A stretch of 64,000 bases of DNA, taken from Hoplostethus atlanticus (Eukaryota; Chordata; Actinopteri; Trachichthyiformes; Trachichthyidae). Location: contig JAXDDX010000073.1 in the NCBI GenBank assembly GCA_034670405.1, positions 1,779,001-1,843,000 of the forward strand, written 5' to 3'. Positions 61,330 through 64,000 of this stretch are shown in pieces. The position numbers and the translations under genes were made by a program. The number at the start of each line of letters is the position of its first letter. Within the stretch, counting starts at the first letter, position 1. Below the pieces are notes generated by a model, which worked only from the letters and a program-made list of their open reading frames with translations, ran no database searches and was not told the origin of the DNA.

Positions 61330-62214
61330 GTGCGCCACTGCCGTTCTTTTTTGTGCGCCATTTACGCAAAGGTAAACGTACTGATGCGCCTCTGGAATCG
61401 TATTCCGAGGGTTTTCGGAAGCGCAAAAACGCGAGTGCGTTCGTCTTCGGAAGAAGCAGGGTTGAGGTTGAACCCAAGTCAGACTGGAATCAGGAAGTGG
61501 GAGGATCCGACCGTCAAGGCAGCAGCAGCAGCACTCAGGCAGTCAGTCGTTGGATGAATGGGAGTTTGTCTGGTGCTTGGGAGCGCATGAGGAGAGGCTC
61601 TCGTCTGTCCACGACCGGGATCCGTCAGAGAGACCGCGGTAGACAGGCTTCGCAGCTGAAAAAATAACGAAAGCGGGGTTATACCTTACGAGTTTTTGTT
61701 CACAGCCTGTGTGATTTTTGTCTCGGTCTACCGCTGCAGAGGAAACTGGCTTTGCGCTTTGTTGGATTGGTTTGCTCCGTCGGACGCAGCCCCTCTGTGC
61801 GCACCGACACGCAAACCTTCGCGGATCCTGTTTGTTCCCTCTCACGGATATTCCCCACAGGAGAATGTACATGAACAAGATTGATATCGCGTCCTGAGCA
61901 ACGAAAGACACGTGGATCAAGGGATTTTGTCGTCGTCTCAGCGCTGTTGCCGAAGCTTTCCGTGGCGAGACACATGGTTCCCTTTGTCCAAAAGGCGCAG
62001 TAGCTTTGTGAGCGGCTTTGGATTTTTTTTCTTTCTTGGAAAGGCTGCTTCTCTCTCCGCATGGCTGTCCTCAGTTTAAACGGAGTAGACTTCGCCGCCT
62101 CTTGTGTGGATTATTTCATTTGAAAAGCAGAATGTGAAACGAGGCCGTATTTACCAGACCGCGAAAGTAATATCCTGACTTATTTGCCTTCTTGCCAACC
62201 GTGCCACATCAAAG
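61330..62214 (+). other. Presumed first exon (5' leader) of an unidentified gene
   Basis: The stretch is CpG-rich compared with the preceding 49 kb (words such as GTTTTCGGAAGCGC, AACGCGAGTGCG and CCGTCGGACGCAGC) and ends at AAAG|GTATGC, a good splice donor, at 62214/62215. It contains several upstream ATGs with short frames, including 61384 (58 codons) and 62061-62123 (20 codons). No frame stays open with an ATG into the donor, so the exon is probably non-coding. The start coordinate is approximate, set where CpG enrichment begins. I do not recognise the gene. Confidence 0.55.
62061..62123 (+). other. Short upstream ORF in the leader
   Basis: A 20-codon ATG frame (MAVLSLNGVDFAASCVDYFI, then stop) lies about 90 bases upstream of the donor. 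The context CCGCATGG has G at +4 but C at -3. If the leader is transcribed as inferred, this frame would be met before the main start and could dampen translation. Confidence 0.35.
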
Positions 62215-63580
62215 GTATGCGCGCTGGCACTGAGCCATATAGAAGCTAAGGTTTATTTTGACACTATGTGATTATTCTCTAACTAACTAACTAAAATAGT
62301 AGAGTTTATATTGCAGTCATTTCATGCCACCTATTTCACTGTCATTTGTTCTGCTGCTAGCATTGTTTACATTCTGTCAGTACGTGACTGTTGAACAGAT
62401 ACCGTCGATTTATTACAAACTCATGAAGGCGTTGCTGTCTAACGAAAGACGACAATAATTTAGTTTATGATTTGTGTTCATTTCTTGTTTTTATGTTGAT
62501 GGTGTGGCCACAATATCCCCTTTCTCATGCAACCTTATAGTCGCTGCCATGCACCGGAATAAGAAGACTCATCCGTGCGCATACAATTCACCTGTGGTTT
62601 GACAAGGATCAGGAATATTCCTGTCATTTAGCTTTTTGTATCACAAGAAAATTAGGCCTACTGTCAAAGCGTAAAGACTATAACGTGATGCCTTATTATT
62701 CAGAAATTGGCATTAAAGAAACCCGAGCCGAGTGCCTCACATGAATCAAACCCAGTGTTCAAAAATTGTATTTTCTTCTGAGAAATGTCTGTCAGGCCTT
62801 GTGTCCATGTGCAGGTTCACGGGTGTAGTCATATTACCTATCCTTGCACCCTGTAGTTATGGTAGTAATACGGTAATCTGGACGTCGAAGTTGACATAGC
62901 TAGCGCCTCTTCGACTTCATGTTGTCACCTAAATAGACTTTTATTATCTAATAGCTGTAGATCCTATTTCTGCACATTTTCTTGTAACACAGTAATGTTG
63001 GTACCTTGGCGGGGAAGCTTGGAAAGGGGATGGTGCTGTTTGGGCATGGAGCAACAGTGCCATCAAGTGGCGTGGATGTGAAGTGCCACTTGTTTTGCCC
63101 AAGTCAGATGGCAGTTACAGTACCGCCTTGAGTTTTTGATCGTGAAGCCCACCTCCATCCAAACAGTCGTGGGCATCAATTGGGTATGGCAATTTGTGTG
63201 CACTGGCCATACTTTAAGTGAGTCCAAATTTGATCTTGCAATTTCTGTCATTATATTGGTGAACAAAGAACAAGCAAAAATTGCCAGAAATGTATTGGAA
63301 ACCAAAAATCTCAACAGGGAAGCATCCAGGACCGATGTTGCCTCTATGCTGATGGTTTGTGACCCAAGTCTAATAATTAAAAATGAAAACAATCACATTG
63401 ACCACATAATAATGTCTTGTCAGTCATCAGTCATTCCTCCACTTTGTCCCCAGAAATTGTGTTGATATGAGGAAGGTTTGGAAGTTTTGGTGGCAAATAA
63501 TATTAGATTCAGGACCTTTGCCTTTTGTGAATTGATGCTCCTGCAAGCAATATGCTGATGACATTTTAACTCTCTTTCAG
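62215..63580 (+). other. Intron 1 of the right-end gene
   Basis: A 1,366-base interval runs from GTATGC to a pyrimidine tract ending TCTCTTTCAG. It contains a short CTAA tandem (about 62279-62294) and no recognised element. Overlapping frames on both strands at 63,063-63,465 are not protein-like. Confidence 0.5.
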
Positions 63581-63629
63581 GTCTCCGATGCCGGCTCAGA
63601 GAAATTCTTCAGCACAGCTGCAGTTAAAG
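63581..63629 (+). CDS. Exon 2 (49 bases), possible start of coding, partial
   Basis: The exon lies between a strong acceptor (TCTCTTTCAG) and a donor (AAAG|GTACGG). It has an ATG at 63588 whose frame runs 14 codons (MPAQRNSSAQLQLK) and ends on a codon boundary at the donor, so phase would be 0. A second frame without ATG reads VSDAGSEKFFSTAAVK and is also open, extending into exon 1 only as far as a TGA. The ATG context is weak (C at -3). The coding status and protein family are unknown, and the remaining exons lie outside the window. Confidence 0.4.
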
Positions 63630-64000
63630 GTACGGGCTTTGCTTAGTGTTTTAATGCTTTTCATGCTGCAATGATATTAAGCTTATTTTGCAGGTCTCTT
63701 GACCTTTTAGCATGTAAAAAATGGTATAATTGTTTTGGTCAAATGATATATCATATTTCTATATAATCATCTACATAATAGTAGTAAGTTAGTTAGTAAG
63801 TTAGTAATAGTAAGTTACACTGGTATGAAATATCAGTCAGTGTTAACTGAATGCCTCGCCATGAAAGCATTTGCCATCATCTATCAGATGGAATCAATAC
63901 AATGTCAAAATTGAAAGAGCGTGCATATTGTATAAGCTGCAGGGTCTTACTTTAAACATCTTAACGTTCAACATAAAATGGCATTCCTGTGCATCAAATA
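63630..64000 (+). other. Start of intron 2
   Basis: After the GTACGG donor the sequence is AT-rich and includes a degenerate TAGT/AGTT tandem at about 63,779-63,817. No further exon is seen before the window ends. Confidence 0.45.

Noticed and set aside
61353-61667. 104-codon frame in the CpG-rich leader
   Set aside because: It begins at GTG, not ATG, and its first ATG is near the end. CpG-rich leaders often lack stops by composition.
63063-63465. Pair of 109-codon frames in intron 1
   Set aside because: They are on opposite strands over the same bases, with non-ATG starts or no domain, and lie between strong splice sites.
1-64000. tRNA, rRNA or known microRNA genes
   Set aside because: I looked for common microRNA seeds and tRNA arm patterns by eye and saw none. 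A covariance-model scan would be needed to exclude them.

Overview
The window looks like vertebrate nuclear DNA, most probably from a ray-finned (teleost) fish, and most of it is non-coding. Three things point that way: very dense (GT)n/(CA)n, (CT)n/(AG)n and poly-G tracts every few kilobases; decayed fish-type transposons (a piggyBac-like TTAA element, a Tc1/mariner remnant, SINE/LINE 3' tails); and no long open frame that reads as a protein. There is no operon structure, CRISPR array, rRNA gene or recognisable tRNA. Species identity is inferred from repeat character only.

Layout. Bases 1 to about 61,300 form a gene-poor interval. It consists of unique, complex sequence that looks like conserved non-coding (regulatory) DNA, broken up by microsatellites. 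Notable islands are a CpG-rich block with homeodomain/MEIS-type words and a TATA-like word (about 11,940-12,240); homeobox-, TCF- or POU-motif-rich unique blocks near 8,690-8,960, 17,840-18,260, 28,440-28,680, 35,830-36,030 and 44,080-44,370; and two RFX X-box-like sites. Repeats cluster at 18.8-22.4 kb (hairpin, piggyBac-like MITE, Tc1 relic, further decayed repeat), 35.3-35.5 kb (LINE-like tail), 37.7-38.3 kb (second MITE candidate), 47.8-50.2 kb (probable old repeats) and 60.1-60.95 kb (two SINE-like remnants). An isolated minus-strand frame at 15.7-15.8 kb encodes one strongly hydrophobic segment ending in a stop, and is the only distal hint of a coding exon.

The right end (about 61,330 onward) carries the only convincing gene start. 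It is a CpG-rich promoter/first exon on the plus strand ending at a clean splice donor (62,214/62,215), a 1,366-base intron, and a 49-base second exon (63,581-63,629) with good acceptor and donor sites. One ATG in it is followed by 14 open codons. The rest of the gene lies beyond the window, and I do not recognise its product. A plausible reading is a distal cis-regulatory landscape upstream of a developmentally regulated gene transcribed rightward. That functional link is inference: conservation, chromatin and transcript data were not available.
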